Source of the DNA: Entomortierella parvispora
Lineage: Eukaryota > Mortierellomycota > Mortierellomycetes > Mortierellales > Mortierellaceae
Assembly (NCBI GenBank): GCA_963573315.1
Contig: OY752141.1
Location: 2,108,001-2,172,000 of the forward strand
Length of the DNA: 64,000 nt
Reading direction: 5' to 3'
Positions 33,439 to 45,335 of the stretch are shown here, one piece after another (the stretch's first letter is position 1; the number at the start of each line of letters is the position of its first letter). The position numbers were made by a program, and so were the translations under genes. The notes below the pieces were generated by a model. That model searched no databases. It had not been told where the DNA came from and worked only from the letters and a program-made list of their open reading frames with translations.

Positions 33439-36400
33439 TCATTGATCCCCAGGATGCAATGGATACAAAGGTAGAAGGGCGGAAGTGTTAGGGAACGAGT
33501 TTAGAGCCCTTGACTTGAGCGTCATTCCTTGCCCATCTTGAGATTTGAACGTTGAGCGGCGAGGAGTCCTCATCGAGTATGTGCCTGGGTCCCCTTGGTA
33601 CAGCTTCCTACAAAGAAAAAAAGTTACGCGTGTTAATATTAGCTGGGAAAGAGAATACCGGGTTAACTCTAAGACACTACCTTCGGAGAGGAGGAAGCTT
33701 ATATGTGAGAGAGCCTGTTGTACAGGATCTCTTAGGTCTAGACCGACCAGAGGATCGTTCCTGCCCCTGCTCAGCGACTGGCGTTTCTCTTTCACTTCCA
33801 GTTACATTGGCCCTAGCTGGGTTCAAATGCATGTTGCTGCAGACTTCTCGGTCAGCCAAGACGGTTGCAGTCGGGGATGATTGTTGACCTAATTGCGGCA
33901 TCTTTCTGACCATAAACGGAGATGTAGAATTGGCCGCCAGATACTCCTCCCCCTGAGACAGAAGGACGGCAAATGGAGATACGGACGAGGAGGATTCACT
34001 CTGATAGGAAGCATTCGATCGATTAGGGGGCCCAATACCAAGTTCAGCACTCAACGACGCGTTGACGCAGACCTCTTGGTTCAGAGACATGACTTCATCG
34101 TTCATAGTTCGCCTCGATGACAACGAACTGCGTCGAACTCGCGGAATTAATGATAGTCGTCTGGAAAGCCTCAACTCGGCCCCGCTCAATGATCTCACTG
34201 GAGAACATGGATGTGCAGTTTGAACTCCCTCATTAACACCTTGGACTCTATGCTCGGCAATTGGAGAGGGGGCGCCTGGGGTAGGTGCCAAGATGACTCG
34301 ATGGCTCCTAGTATTTTCAAGCACATTATTGACCATGGACCTTGGAATTACCGGCGCCTTGGAGGATCCCAAAAGAGATTTCGTCATCTTTTTCAGCAGC
34401 TGATCGGGTGTCAATGTTTTCAAGTATTCAGAAACCAGTGTCGATTGGCCTTGCGTCCCTCGGGTACCACTGCTCTTGGCGCCTGCTTTCGACCTCTTGT
34501 TCAAACCAGATCTATAGGTAAAAGACAAGTACGGCGATGGAGTGGCGACGACATTCCTATTTGAGGAGGTGACAGAGGGTGGTTGTGCCGTGTCGAGCTC
34601 CATACTGTTCTCGGAAAGATCTGTCCTGGGTTTTATCCTCTTGTCGACTACTGGAAGAGTACCCGCACTGATAGCACCTGGTTTGTATCTTGAGATAAGA
34701 GACTTTGTGAGTTCCAAAGACCTGAGCTTCTCATTCATTGCCGGTGTCTCGTGTGTTCTCATAGGGCTTGCTGTCAGAGGCATAAATGCGCTCAACCGCC
34801 TTCTTTTATGTGGATTCCCCGTGCTTGTCAATGGCTGAGGAATACGCGACTCCAAGTCTTGGGTAGCTCGTAGTTTTCGCTTTGGCTTTTTCGCCACAGG
34901 AGACTTGTTAGGAGAATGTCCTGATACTGACCGTGTGGCCAGTTCAGTCCCTTGCACATCAAGGAGTGCCGATGCCAACGTTGGTGCCGAAGATGATGCG
35001 GACGCTGGGAGCTCGCCACGCTTCTCTACCATAGCCACATTGGCAGTTGTCAAATTCTCCCCTCCAGTACCAGGTTCTAAATTGACCACTTCCTCCTCGA
35101 TGGACATTTCTTGTTCTGCAATTCTTGTCAATGTCGACATGTTGGGTACAGCCCTCGCAGCCTAATGTGAATTATATGAATATTTCGTGCGTTCCTTTCT
35201 ATGCCTCGCTTTTTTTTTTTTTTTTTTTTTTTTTTCGCAAACTTACAGACTTTGTAATCCTTGATGCACCACCCTCCTCTGCTTGGCCAATTAGCTCGTA
35301 GCTCGCGTCGTGGCCCCCTTCCTTTGATGGAGATAAGATATTAAGATGGCCTTCCGAGAGTGCACACTGTCCAGGCTGTGGAATCGGCGAGGAAATTAGA
35401 TTGGGAGGGCTGTATGAAATTTGACCACTATACTTTGTCCAACAAAGAGGGCTCGTTGTCACTGAAGGTTTGGGATCTTTTAGTAGCTCTGTTGAGAAGA
35501 ACGATAGGGGCGATGAATGTGTAGGCGAGAATGATTCCGTCCATTTGGACCGCGGAGATCTTTCCCTGCTCATGGCAAGAAACCGCTGTTTCCATGATGG
35601 TGAGTTGAGTCGAGGGGCTGCACGAGGCGACACAGTTATAGTCATTGGTTCAGGGACGGCCGCTGTGGAGGAAATTTGTTCAATACTTTGACTTTCCTTC
35701 AGGGTAGCCACCTCGACGAGTTGAAGAGTGTTTTTGAAAAGCAGAGACGTGGTACTAAAGCTTTCCATGAGCTTGCAAAGTGCTTCTTGCTGACTCTATT
35801 GGCAATCAAAAACAACACCAGAAAAAGAAGAGAGCAGGTCAGTCAGTACGTTCGTATTCTTATCCAGCTTTCTTGGAGTTTGTCTTCGATATTTTGATAA
35901 TGACTTGCCTCATAAATGGTTTGAATGTAGTCAAGCTGTTTCAGGAGGGCATCCTTGGATACTGTAGGTGATCCAGAATCGATTCGGATTGTGTCGGACT
36001 GTCTGCGCGTTGTTCCCACGTTACCACTAGCGCCAACGTTGAGGGTAGGATCGTCCATCAGCAAAGGACCGTTTCTGACAGCTCTTGCTCTGTCATCCTT
36101 CTGAGAAGCAGCATTGTTGGCGATAACAGCACTTTGAGTACTCTTGCTATGAGATGAGGATATCGGGGATCGATGTCTTCGGTACGATGTCTTGTGTTCC
36201 ATCTGGCGCTGCATTTTGTTCACTGTAGCCCGAAGACCAATATTCTCACTCTCCAACTGTGAAAGCCTAGTTTCCGACTGGCGGATCTGAATAGATCTGA
36301 GAGAGCACAGTCGAATGATCTCTTGGTTTTGTCTCAAAAGCCGTTGTCGTTCTTGACTGCCTACGGCAAGGGCAGTGGACGGAACAGAGGAGGGAACTGT

Positions 36401-36607
36401 ATTTGATTGGATGCAATAGTTTCTGTCCGCTTGTATGTTGTTTGTGTTTGGAGGGGCGGTCAAAGACGTGCGAATATGAGTGGTGACGGGGGTGGATGGA
36501 GAATCAGCCTCAGCCTCCGGAATCGTTGACGGCAAGGAGAGATAGGAAGATAAGGATGCATAGTTGATCGAGGTGGGAGTCCCTTTGAAGGGAGCTGTCG
36601 AAGCCAT
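33439..36607 (-). CDS. SGO1: Shugoshin, protector of centromeric cohesin
   Basis: Four exons (36607-35909, 35795-35247, 35161-33681, 33607-33439) give 965 aa. Shugoshin recruits PP2A to centromeres to shield cohesin in meiosis and senses tension in mitosis. Evidence is confined to the two conserved ends. The N-terminal coiled coil (residues about 84-135) contains LLRQNQEIIRL, SETRLSQLESENIGLRATV. The C-terminal basic SGO box contains GRSRPKRS, TYKLPPLRRKLYQGDP, split by the last intron. Everything between is disordered and Ser/Pro-rich, as usual in the family. Intron 1 uses a GC donor (GAG|GCAAGT) to acceptor AATAG, needed to keep frame. The poly-T run at 35211-35235 lies in intron 2. The protein is long for a fungal shugoshin. 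Confidence 0.8.
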
Positions 36608-36762
36608 AGTTGGGAGATGTGTGAGGAAAGGAGGAAGGAAACCCAGAAAGGAGGTAAAATTGGTCAAGTCGCTATATCAATGAAAACCGCATAATTTCAG
36701 GCATATTTTGACTCGATATTTAATTAATTATACGTTGGGGACGATTCCCTCTCAACATTGAT

Positions 36763-37726
36763 CTACGACTCGTAATCGCGCTGGTAGATCTCGTCAAACT
36801 TCTGGCGGAATCTATCTGGGCAGAATCCGCGGACCATCTCAGCCTCCATGATGTGCATCCTCTTTCCGATCAGCACCAAGGAATGCAAGGGCTCGCCAAA
36901 ATCCTCCTCGAGCAACTGCTCCATAGTTCCAGCAATGAACAACTGGGTAGGGGTTCCCAAGCGAACGCATCCGATAGCAAGAGTCTCGGGTCCGTAAGCC
37001 TTCTCTCCTCTCTTCTCCTCAATCTCCAGCATCTGCTCCAAACAGCAGTTGACGGTCATGTAACGTGGAGGCTCGTAAATCTTTCTGCCTCGCGCCATGT
37101 TCTCCAGCGACTGCTCCTTGACCTTGATATCAAGCAAGCACAAAGTATGCAATCCAATGTCTCGGTTTTCCTTCACGCGAGGGTACCATGATTCCGGTCT
37201 CCAGGTCTCTGTGAACCAAACCATCGAGATGGTCTGTCCAAAGTTGTAAAGCGAAAGACCACAAGCACCGATCGCGTTCATGATCGAGGCATTGTGAATG
37301 GTTTGCACGGGAATGTTGAGCTCCTTGGCACGAATGACCAAGTCCGTATGAGTGGTGGCACCAAAGGGATCACCGACTACCAAGAACGCAACATTGACAT
37401 TTTGAGCATTGTCCAAGATAGTGTCCGACTCTGACTCGACCATCTCACGATCTGCAACGGTCACCGGCTTTCCATAAAAAGCTTCCTATGGTTGTTTTTG
37501 AGGGAGGAGGGTGGCCCTGTTAGCATCTGTAGAGAGCCTCGTGTAGGATGCTGACCGTCTATTCAAAGTGGGACAAATAAGAATATCGTACGAGCTTTTC
37601 CTTGTCAACCATAAGGATGGAAGTGTAAGCCTCGAGGTAAATACGCTCGCAAGACTTGACAGCATCGAGACCTTTGACGGTGATGTCGCGCTCGTCCGAG
37701 AGTCCAAGACCAATAACGTAGAGCAT
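36763..37726 (-). CDS. DPH5: Diphthine methyl ester synthase
   Basis: Two exons (37726-37592, 37485-36763) give 285 aa, the usual DPH5 length. It uses S-adenosylmethionine to methylate the modified histidine of elongation factor 2 in diphthamide synthesis, in the cytosol. The tetrapyrrole-methylase fold is clear: [69 protein letters not shown], then [13 protein letters not shown]. The gene lies 134 bp downstream of the Pelota stop codon, on the same strand. Confidence 0.96.
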
Positions 37727-37860
37727 GGCTGAGTGAATGTGAAGAGGTGGAGAATGTCCAAGGCGAATCTGTGTTTGGCACTTTGGCCAAACCCACACAA
37801 CGTTCACTTAAGGGGCTTTTAGCGTGACCGGATTAGTTTTTTTATGTTTTTTTGCCTATC

Positions 37861-39566
37861 CTATCCTAGGACTGCATCCAGGACCTCATGGTTCTTGTTG
37901 GAGTGCATAGGTTCTTCTTCTTCTTCTTCATATGGCAAGTCCTCATGCCCATCCTCATCAATGTCTGGCAGAGGAAAGTTCAAAATTGCCGCCACTCCCG
38001 TAAGCTGATTCAGATCTAGTGGAACCCAAAAAAATGGTAGAGGTCAGCGAATACGTTTTGGTTACGGATATTTTTCCATACGGCAAACGAACATGTCATC
38101 CATCCTTTTGCACTTACTCTCTCCAGACACATGTAAACTTGAGAACACAAAAACTTTGCCTCCTGACGCACGCGCGCTCTCCACCAATGCAATATATTGG
38201 CGTCGCTTTTCAACATCAGCAGCTCGGAAGAGTTCATCTGTCACCAGTAGCGTGCCGATCGCTCCGCGCTCTGCCGCCTTGCACACATCCTTGTATCCGT
38301 AGAATGCTCGGTCTGGGTCCATGTTCATCATCTCGTAGAATTGGTCTAATGCCTGGACTTCCTGTGCAGCTTTGGTATCTGCGAGCTTTGCCTTGATGGC
38401 TGGGTCGTTCATGACTTCCTGAAGAGCCTGTTTGTGACCTGTTGATGTGTGGACCTGAATAAATTTGCTTCGATTCTGAAGGATGGTCTTGTTGTCTGTC
38501 CTCTACAGCCAACGGAGGCAAAGACGCGTTAGCAATCAACTCTGTGTCAATTTCGCCTCGAGATCAATTGAGAGTGTACATACCACAGCTTCAGCAAAAA
38601 TATAGTCGTAAACCTGTTCTCTCACGAATCCTGGACTACCGATGATAACACACTTAACAATATCAAAATCGACATGACGCAGAATCGCTTGATAGATCTG
38701 CTCAAAAAATCGCTTCATGCCCTGAGAACGAAAAAAAAAAAAACTGTCAGTAACTTTTACTCCAAGGAATGAGATGACCATTGAAATCCTGAACCCATAC
38801 TTTTTCGTAGTTTGTAACCGAACCCTTGCGTTTCCTTGGGACGGGGCAATCAATATGCTGCCGAATGATAGTCATGCTTGAAGTGAGCAGACAAATGTTG
38901 GCCAAACCTTCCTGACAGACCACTGCGGCGACATCGGCCTTCTTTGTAATATCGCAAGCCTCCTGAACGCGTTCCAGCGCGATGACGTCCCATTCTGGTT
39001 TTATAAGCGTAAAGCTGCGGTTCATCTCAAGATCAATCGTATGGAAAGTTCCCAGCTATGATGTACTAGAGTGTCAATAGGTTGCATGTAGACTCTCAAT
39101 TCCCATCAACGATAACGCCCCCTTCTACCATACCTTAACATGAGGGTTCTCTACAATGACGCGCCCACTTATCCGCAGCATGCCGACCTGTGTATCAAAG
39201 TCCACATTATCGATAGAGATGCTGAGAGTAAGTCTGACCCTTTGACTGTCAACCGATCCTGTTGAACTTTCAGACTGAATGCGCCTACAGACGTAGAAGT
39301 AAAATCACATTATTAGAGGTGGTTACAAGGAGGGCAGCCCTACCACAGCTTTCACTCAGTACTGTGTCGACGGAGGCGTAGTCCGCGCTTCTTTTTTCTT
39401 TTTCTTTTTTTTTTTTTTGAAGTAAAGCTTACCGAATGGTAACAGCTCGAAGCTGATCGTGTTTCTGAATGAGGTTGTAGACATGCCACATGTCCTCGAA
39501 CTCCTCCGGAATTAGGGTGACAAAGCCAGACTTGTCTTTTTCTATTAACTGCTTGACGAGCTTCAT
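37861..39566 (-). CDS. DOM34: Pelota/Dom34 ribosome-rescue factor
   Basis: Six exons (39566-39433, 39284-39134, 39055-38801, 38721-38584, 38502-38118, 38015-37861) give 405 aa. With Hbs1 it splits stalled ribosomes in no-go and nonstop decay. The three eRF1-like domains are present in order: the N-domain [20 protein letters not shown] and [10 protein letters not shown]; the central domain with [20 protein letters not shown] and [14 protein letters not shown]; the C-domain with [20 protein letters not shown] and [16 protein letters not shown]. As expected for Pelota there is no GGQ. It ends in an acidic tail with six consecutive Glu, encoded by a GAA/GAG run. Confidence 0.95.
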
Positions 39567-39865
39567 TGTTGGTGGTGGAAAGGTAATGAATGGATGCGGG
39601 AGGGCAAAGCAGAGTCGGTTGAGGAGCGCGAAAAATGAAATATATATCACGTGCGTAAATTACATGAGCATGGCTATATTTACGGTGATGCAATTATGGG
39701 CAATATGTGTTATGCCTTCACACTGAAGCATCAAGGCGTCGACGGCGCATGATCATCATTCATTTATTTACTCTCGAGCCCACCAGACTACCAGGATATC
39801 GCTGCTACCTTGCACATTGCAGCCAGCCCTCATTTCACATACATCAGGACAAGTCATCAGTCATA
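39567..39865. promoter_or_regulatory. Divergent Pelota/RNPS1 promoter with CACGTG
   Basis: 299 bp between start codons. It holds a perfect E-box CACGTG at 39648-39653 directly after an alternating TA stretch (TATATAT), about 82 bp upstream of the Pelota ATG. Confidence 0.45.
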
Positions 39866-41409
39866 ATGGGAGCCGACGAGTAAGGCGACAAATACAGCAA
39901 CATGTTGTGCATTCATTTTCAAGTGCTTGGTCCACTCACCTAGCCTGTTGTTTAACTAATAGTTCGCAAATGGCTTCGCGCAGCCCTAGCCCTGTAGCAG
40001 CAGCATCGACAACGACTAGCATGGATAACAACGCATCTACGACAACAGCGGGTAGGCAGCCTGTGGAGGGAGCTTTGAACAGATCTGGATCTCACTCTCG
40101 TTCCCGTTCGCGTTCCCGTTCCAGATCGCGCTCGCCTAGAAGCGACCGCTCATACTCTAGGGGACCATCGCCTAAAAAAAGTGGCGGACAGTCCCGTAGT
40201 CGGTCCAGGGGTCGCTCAATGACACGATCCAGATCACGCTCCCCTGTACGCTCCAGATCTCCAGATCGCCACGGATCTCGCTCCAAATCACCAGTCGTTT
40301 CTCTGGATTCGACAGTGAAGGTTGGCCGTTTGACGAAGAATGTTACTGAAGCCCACGTCAGAGAGCTGTTCGGAATGTACGGAAGGATTAAGTACATCAA
40401 CTTCCCTATCGACCCTCGCTGTAAGTTCTTCAGGATATCTTTAAAAACATGCAGCTAAGGAATCAGTGTTGAATTAACTTGTAGCTTTTTTTGTCACACA
40501 CCAGATCGTTTTAACATGGGATTTGCTGATGTCGAGTTTGAGACGCGCGCAGAGGCCTTGTCGGCCATTGAAGCCTGGAATGGTGGACAGTTGGATGGCG
40601 AGATTGTGGAAGTGGCCTTTGCCACCAAGTTGTCTCGCGTCAGTTCAATCCCCCCTCCTGCTAGATTTGAAAGAACTGAAAGGCCTGTGCGCTCTCGGGT
40701 TCCACTCTCTCCTCCTCGCCGTGGCGGGCGTAATGTCAGTCCCCCTCGCGATCGTCGTCGTAAAGGTATGGGCAGGTGTGCTATTTCGCAATGATATCAA
40801 TGGTTTGAGGCAAACACTGACTGTGATCTCCCTATAGAACATTACTCGCCTCCACGCCGCAATAGATCCCCACCCAGAATGCGCCGAAACCTTGACTATT
40901 ATTCACCACCTCGACGCAACAACAATGGCGGTCCTCCACCACCTCGACCCCGCGGCGCCAACGCTGCTCCTCTAGGAGCACGTGCCCCTGCCCGTGGAAG
41001 ATCACCACTGCCTGTGGGACGTGGTGGACGCCAACGTTCTTACAGCCGATCCATTTCACGATCCCCTGTCCGCGGACGAAGGAGATCACGCTCTTATAGC
41101 TCTTATGATTCCAGGAGTCGGTCCCGCAGTCCCCGTGGGCGTGGAGGCCGCGGAAGAAGCTACAGTGTGAGCAAGAGCCGCTCACCTCTTCCTCGCAGAA
41201 GCGTGAGTCGAGGTAGAAGCATCAGCAGGAGCAGGAGTCGCGGACCTGCCGTGCGGAAGGCTGGAGGTCGTTCCTGGTCGAGAAGTGTGAGCCGTAGTCG
41301 ATCAAGAAGCCCAGCTCGAAAGATGTCCCGAAGCAGAAGCAGAAGCCCGATCGCGGGACGCCGCCGATCATACAGTCGCTCCTTGTCCCCTCCAAGACGC
41401 CGTAGATAA
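39866..41409 (+). CDS. RNPS1: RNPS1-like SR protein of the exon junction/ASAP complex
   Basis: Four exons (39866-39879, 39963-40420, 40505-40765, 40838-41409) give 434 aa. RNPS1 joins the ASAP/PSAP and exon junction complexes to control splicing and mRNA decay in the nucleus. Order: Ser/Thr-rich leader, an RS block (residues about 48-95), one RRM ([46 protein letters not shown]), then a Pro/Arg and long RS tail of about 200 residues. The phrase [13 protein letters not shown] matches RNPS1's IGRLTRNVTKDHI better than Tra2 or SRSF RRMs. The long C-terminal RS tail is larger than in animals. The first coding exon is only 14 nt. Confidence 0.85.
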
Positions 41410-43400
41410 AGCCACGGGGTCTATCTACTGGGAAAATAAGAATTTTTTGCTGTAAGTGAGTCAATGAAGGCACCGCAACATAAAAATAAAAAAAGAAAAT
41501 CATGAACTGCAGTGCCCTTTAGCACCATCCGTTGATGGTCCATGTGGCCCTTTGTTGTTGCCGATTTGTTTTTTGGTGGTATTACAGCAATACGTATTCA
41601 TGACTTCACAAAAACAATCGAGCTTCTGTTTGAACAGTGAAAACATTTACCCTCTGTAAACTTTCAGCGTGCTCTAAAGCAAGAAATGGTCGGAGTGAAT
41701 GAGCTGCTGAGGGTCTGCGAATGAAAGTCTGGAGGTGCGGAGAATTGTTTTTGAACAATAATTATCAATTATCATCCCTGCAAGAGAGAACAGGATGGCT
41801 GTTGTTTTACCCCGATTCGCAATAGAGTGCATTAAGCAGCTCAGCAGGTGGATATCCGTGCTTTTGTTGGCGGTGTTACTTTGCACATGGTGAGAAAAAA
41901 AGATAAAAAAAAGAAACTGCGCTCTTGGAGAGTGGGCAATGCCCCATTCCGTCAAAAGTCCCAAAGAGCGGTTGGAGGGAAAGAGTAGTTCCAGGTTTTG
42001 AGCCGTTTTTTTTTTTTTTTAATTGTGAGCCCTTTTTCTGCTTCAATAATCCTCAAGATAGTGGGAATGGCCAACCACAGGAAGGTAGGAGCACAAGGGT
42101 TTGCCAAGAACATGCAAGGAGTGAGGGAAATCGAACGATCTTGGATTTCTAATATGCTCATTTTGTCAAAGACAAGTTGATATATAGCTCAAAAGGTGGT
42201 CGACCATCAATTGGTCGCTCTTTGAGGGAGGCGAACACGGGGTCTGGACAGGACATGAGGTGCGCTCAGATGGGAAACAAGGGAACAGGGAATTGGGGGT
42301 CACCTGGACCCGCGCGGTGGCAGGGGAGGGCAGGGGAGCGGAGCGGCCGGCGAGCGAGAGAAGAATAGGTGAACAACAACATTGGGCGATGAAAAAGGAA
42401 GGCAGGCACAAGTAAGCAAGTGCACAAACAAAACAATTTTCCATGGAACGTCGAGAAGCGTTCCATTTTGGAGGAGCAAAGGGACTGAAAATCATCCGGA
42501 AACAAAAGACCGAAAGAAGAGAGCGTGCCCGTCGAAGGAAGACGACCCACAGAGACACTGGCAGCTGGCTCTGGATTGCCTTTCTAAGCACGGGGCGGCG
42601 GTTTGAATGAGACTGAATACATACCTTGTGCGTGCGTGAATGGTTTTGAATGGGTTGAATAGCCCGATCTTCTGTCTGTCTGTGTGTCTGTGTCTTTTTT
42701 AGTCTTCTTTGCCTTCCCCCATTCCCACTCTCCTTCTTCCTCACTCCATCCCCCCCCCCCTCCTCCTCCTCCTCTTTCTCTCTTCCTTCATCCTCTCCTC
42801 GACCTTCTTCCCAGATTCTTTTCCACCGCCATCACCGTCGCCATCGACATTGACAACCCACAAAGACAATTGCTCACTCGACCCGTCACATTCACCTGAT
42901 CAACTTGGTTTTTTTTTCGCCCTTGGCCACCCTACTCGACTCGACTTGCGTTGATACCCTACCTCCTGGACACGTTTCCGCTCGCTGTTCATCTCCTGCT
43001 TTTTTGTCCCTGTGCCCCCCTCTCTGCCCCTCCTCCTCCCTCTGCTGCATCCAAACGCAATCGATCAGTCAGCCCTAATTTTATTCACTGGTTTCGTTTT
43101 CCTATTTTCCCGGGGATACGACCTTTTTTCGTCTCTTTGTCCTCTTCGTTCTTTCCTTTTTCCTTTTCTCTCTTTTTTGTCTCCCTCTCTCTCGCTCTAG
43201 CTCCTCTTCAATTCTCCCTCTCTTTTCTTCCTCCACTCTTTTCTGCCTCGCCCTCTCACAGGCACATTCTCATCCACTCTTGTCCACACACCCTCACACT
43301 CTCACTCACCCACGCACTCGCACACGCTCACGCACCAATTCCCCCTCGCTTTCATAATTTCTTTATTCTCTTTCTACCCCCTTTCAAACGCAGCCAACAT
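41410..43400. other. 2-kb interval before the bHLH gene
   Basis: No gene is convincing. 41410-41700 is the likely RNPS1 3' UTR. 41900-42660 has mixed composition with no recognisable protein on either strand. A CTGT-type microsatellite lies near 42676-42698, and from about 42690 to 43390 the plus strand is almost pure pyrimidine, probably a long 5' leader for the gene at 43401. Confidence 0.5.
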
Positions 43401-45216
43401 ATGGACATACGGAATAATTACCCATCTTCCAGTAACAGTAGTAACGTCCAACAAAGTCCCCTCGACCATCTCCAGCACTCGGGGCAAACGGATAGCAACG
43501 ACTCTGAGGATATTTCTGCTGGCCAGGAATCGACCCTCTCCTTCCATGTCTATTCTCCCTCGCACAAGAGTCGAGACTCTCTGTCAGCCTCGGGCTCTGA
43601 CTCTGGCTCGGGCACACCAGCACCGTCACGGATGAGCATCGATTCACCCGGCTCAAATAAGATTGCTGCATTCTCAGAACCGGGTATTCCTTTGTCTCCA
43701 CCTTCTCCTTCTTCCTCAACACCAACCGCCGCAAGTGCTGCCGCCGCTGCTGCTGTCCCAAAGAAGAAAAAGGCCACCAAGAAGGAGCTCGCCAAAAATG
43801 CTGCCACAACCGGCTCATCCACTGCCACCTCGTCGCGGGCGACTGGTGCTGGGATCAACAACCGCGGAGAGCGCATGACCTTTGAGCTCGACGACGTGAT
43901 TCGAAAGTATTCACCTGAACAGTTCAAGACCTGCAAGGCCTACGATGTCGGCGGTGTCAACATCCTGAACAAGAAACCCGTCGATTCCAAGACGGCTCTA
44001 GACAAGATCAAGCGACGACGAGAGACTCATAATCGAGTCGAGCGTCGCAGACGTGATTGTATCAACCAGGTAAGAAAGAGGGTCGGGACTAGACTCACAT
44101 AAGGAAAAGGTGGTGACAGTGTTCTCTTTGCTAACGCATTCATTTCTGCTTTCTGTGTAGTTGATTGACGAACTGACGGCGCTGCTGCCTCGCGAAGACG
44201 ACGGCAGTCTCTCCAAGTGCCACCGAGTCAATGTCCTCCGTACTGCCGTGGCCCACATCCAGAACCTGACACGCCAGAACGAGAACCTCAAGCTGCAGAT
44301 CGATGCCATCCATGAAGGGAAGCCAATGCCTCCCCCGGCTATTATCACGACCCTGGCACCAATGTTGGAAGGAGACGAAGACTTTGATGACAGGCAGTCC
44401 TACCGGTCCGAGCCTAGCTCTGCCACCTCATATACCTCGCATGTCCCGCGCTCCCCACTCTCGCCATCTACAAGTACCGGTGCATACTCTCCACTGCCAA
44501 GTCCTGGAGGTTCACATTACAATCATGGAACGAGCGTGCATGGCGAGTGGAGACCGTCACTGAACCACTTGGGCTCCCTAAACTTGCCTGCACCTATCTC
44601 TAATGACAGTCAGTACCAACCTTCGTCCTCCAACTCTGGACAGGAACTGTCGCAGCAATTGCCAGGTATTCCAATGATTGTGGAGCCGTCAGACCACCCT
44701 CCTCTTACGGTTGACACCGGCCATCATTCCAAGAGGCTGAACAGGCAGACTCTCCCGAAGCTGCAATTGGCGCCACCTCCTTTCCATCAGCATCACCAGC
44801 ACCACTCGCAGCAGCAGCAACAGCAGCAACCGTACCATCATCATCGGTCCAGTAGTGGCGGTAGTGTAGGCCCGTCATCGCCATCATTCTATGGACATGA
44901 GTCAGCATCGTCTCCAAACTCGGCTTTCTCTAGTTACTCGTCGTCCTCTGTCCCTTGGCTATCATCGCCAGGCGCGTACTCCGGTCCTTACTCGGGCACT
45001 TCTTCTTCCTTTGGAGGAACAACAAGTCCTCGTTCACCAGGCTTCTCGAGCTATGGACCACCTTCACCCTATTCCCCCTATGGCCCCAGCTCTGCACACG
45101 CGCACATGTCTCGCTCCCCTGTCTTGGCGCCATGGAACTCTGCCCCTACTCCCAGCAACCATGGTAGTCACGGCCCACCTACTTCCCACGATCCCTCTGG
45201 GGATGTGCGAATGTAG
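43401..45216 (+). CDS. bHLH(-Zip) transcription factor
   Basis: Two exons (43401-44069, 44161-45216) give 574 aa. The bHLH domain spans residues about 205-275, interrupted by the intron: basic region KRRRETHNRVERRRRDCINQ, helix 1 LIDELTALLP, loop EDDGSLSKCHR, helix 2 VNVLRTAVAHIQNL, followed by leucine-rich RQNENLKLQI. The H..E...R pattern (His-Asn-Arg-Val-Glu-Arg-Arg-Arg-Arg) predicts binding to CACGTG/CATGTG E-boxes, as in USF, MITF/TFE and Cbf1. Flanking regions are Ser/Pro/His/Gln-rich and disordered. An Ala run (AASAAAAAAA) and PKKKKATKKELAK resemble a nuclear signal. The frame is open upstream of the ATG by chance in the pyrimidine leader. Family within bHLH not assigned. Confidence 0.88.
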
Positions 45217-45335
45217 GCTAAAAGTCTAAAACTATTAAATCACCAATAAAATTTTTATTCCTTTATTTTTAAAAAAAGCCAGCTGCTTGTTTTGTGTATT
45301 TTACGCCCCGAGTCGTCATTCCGGTTTGCTCATTC

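Noticed and set aside
40092-41185. Antisense Arg/Glu- and Gly/Val-rich frames in RNPS1
   Set aside because: Expected complements of RS-repeat codons.
42166-42744. 192-aa minus-strand frame upstream of the bHLH gene
   Set aside because: Cys/Ser/Arg-rich with no structure or motif; likely chance in an intergenic leader.
42951-43400. N-terminal extension of the bHLH protein upstream of 43401
   Set aside because: The added residues mirror the pyrimidine-rich leader (Pro/Ser/Leu/Phe); the ATG at 43401 begins normal protein sequence.
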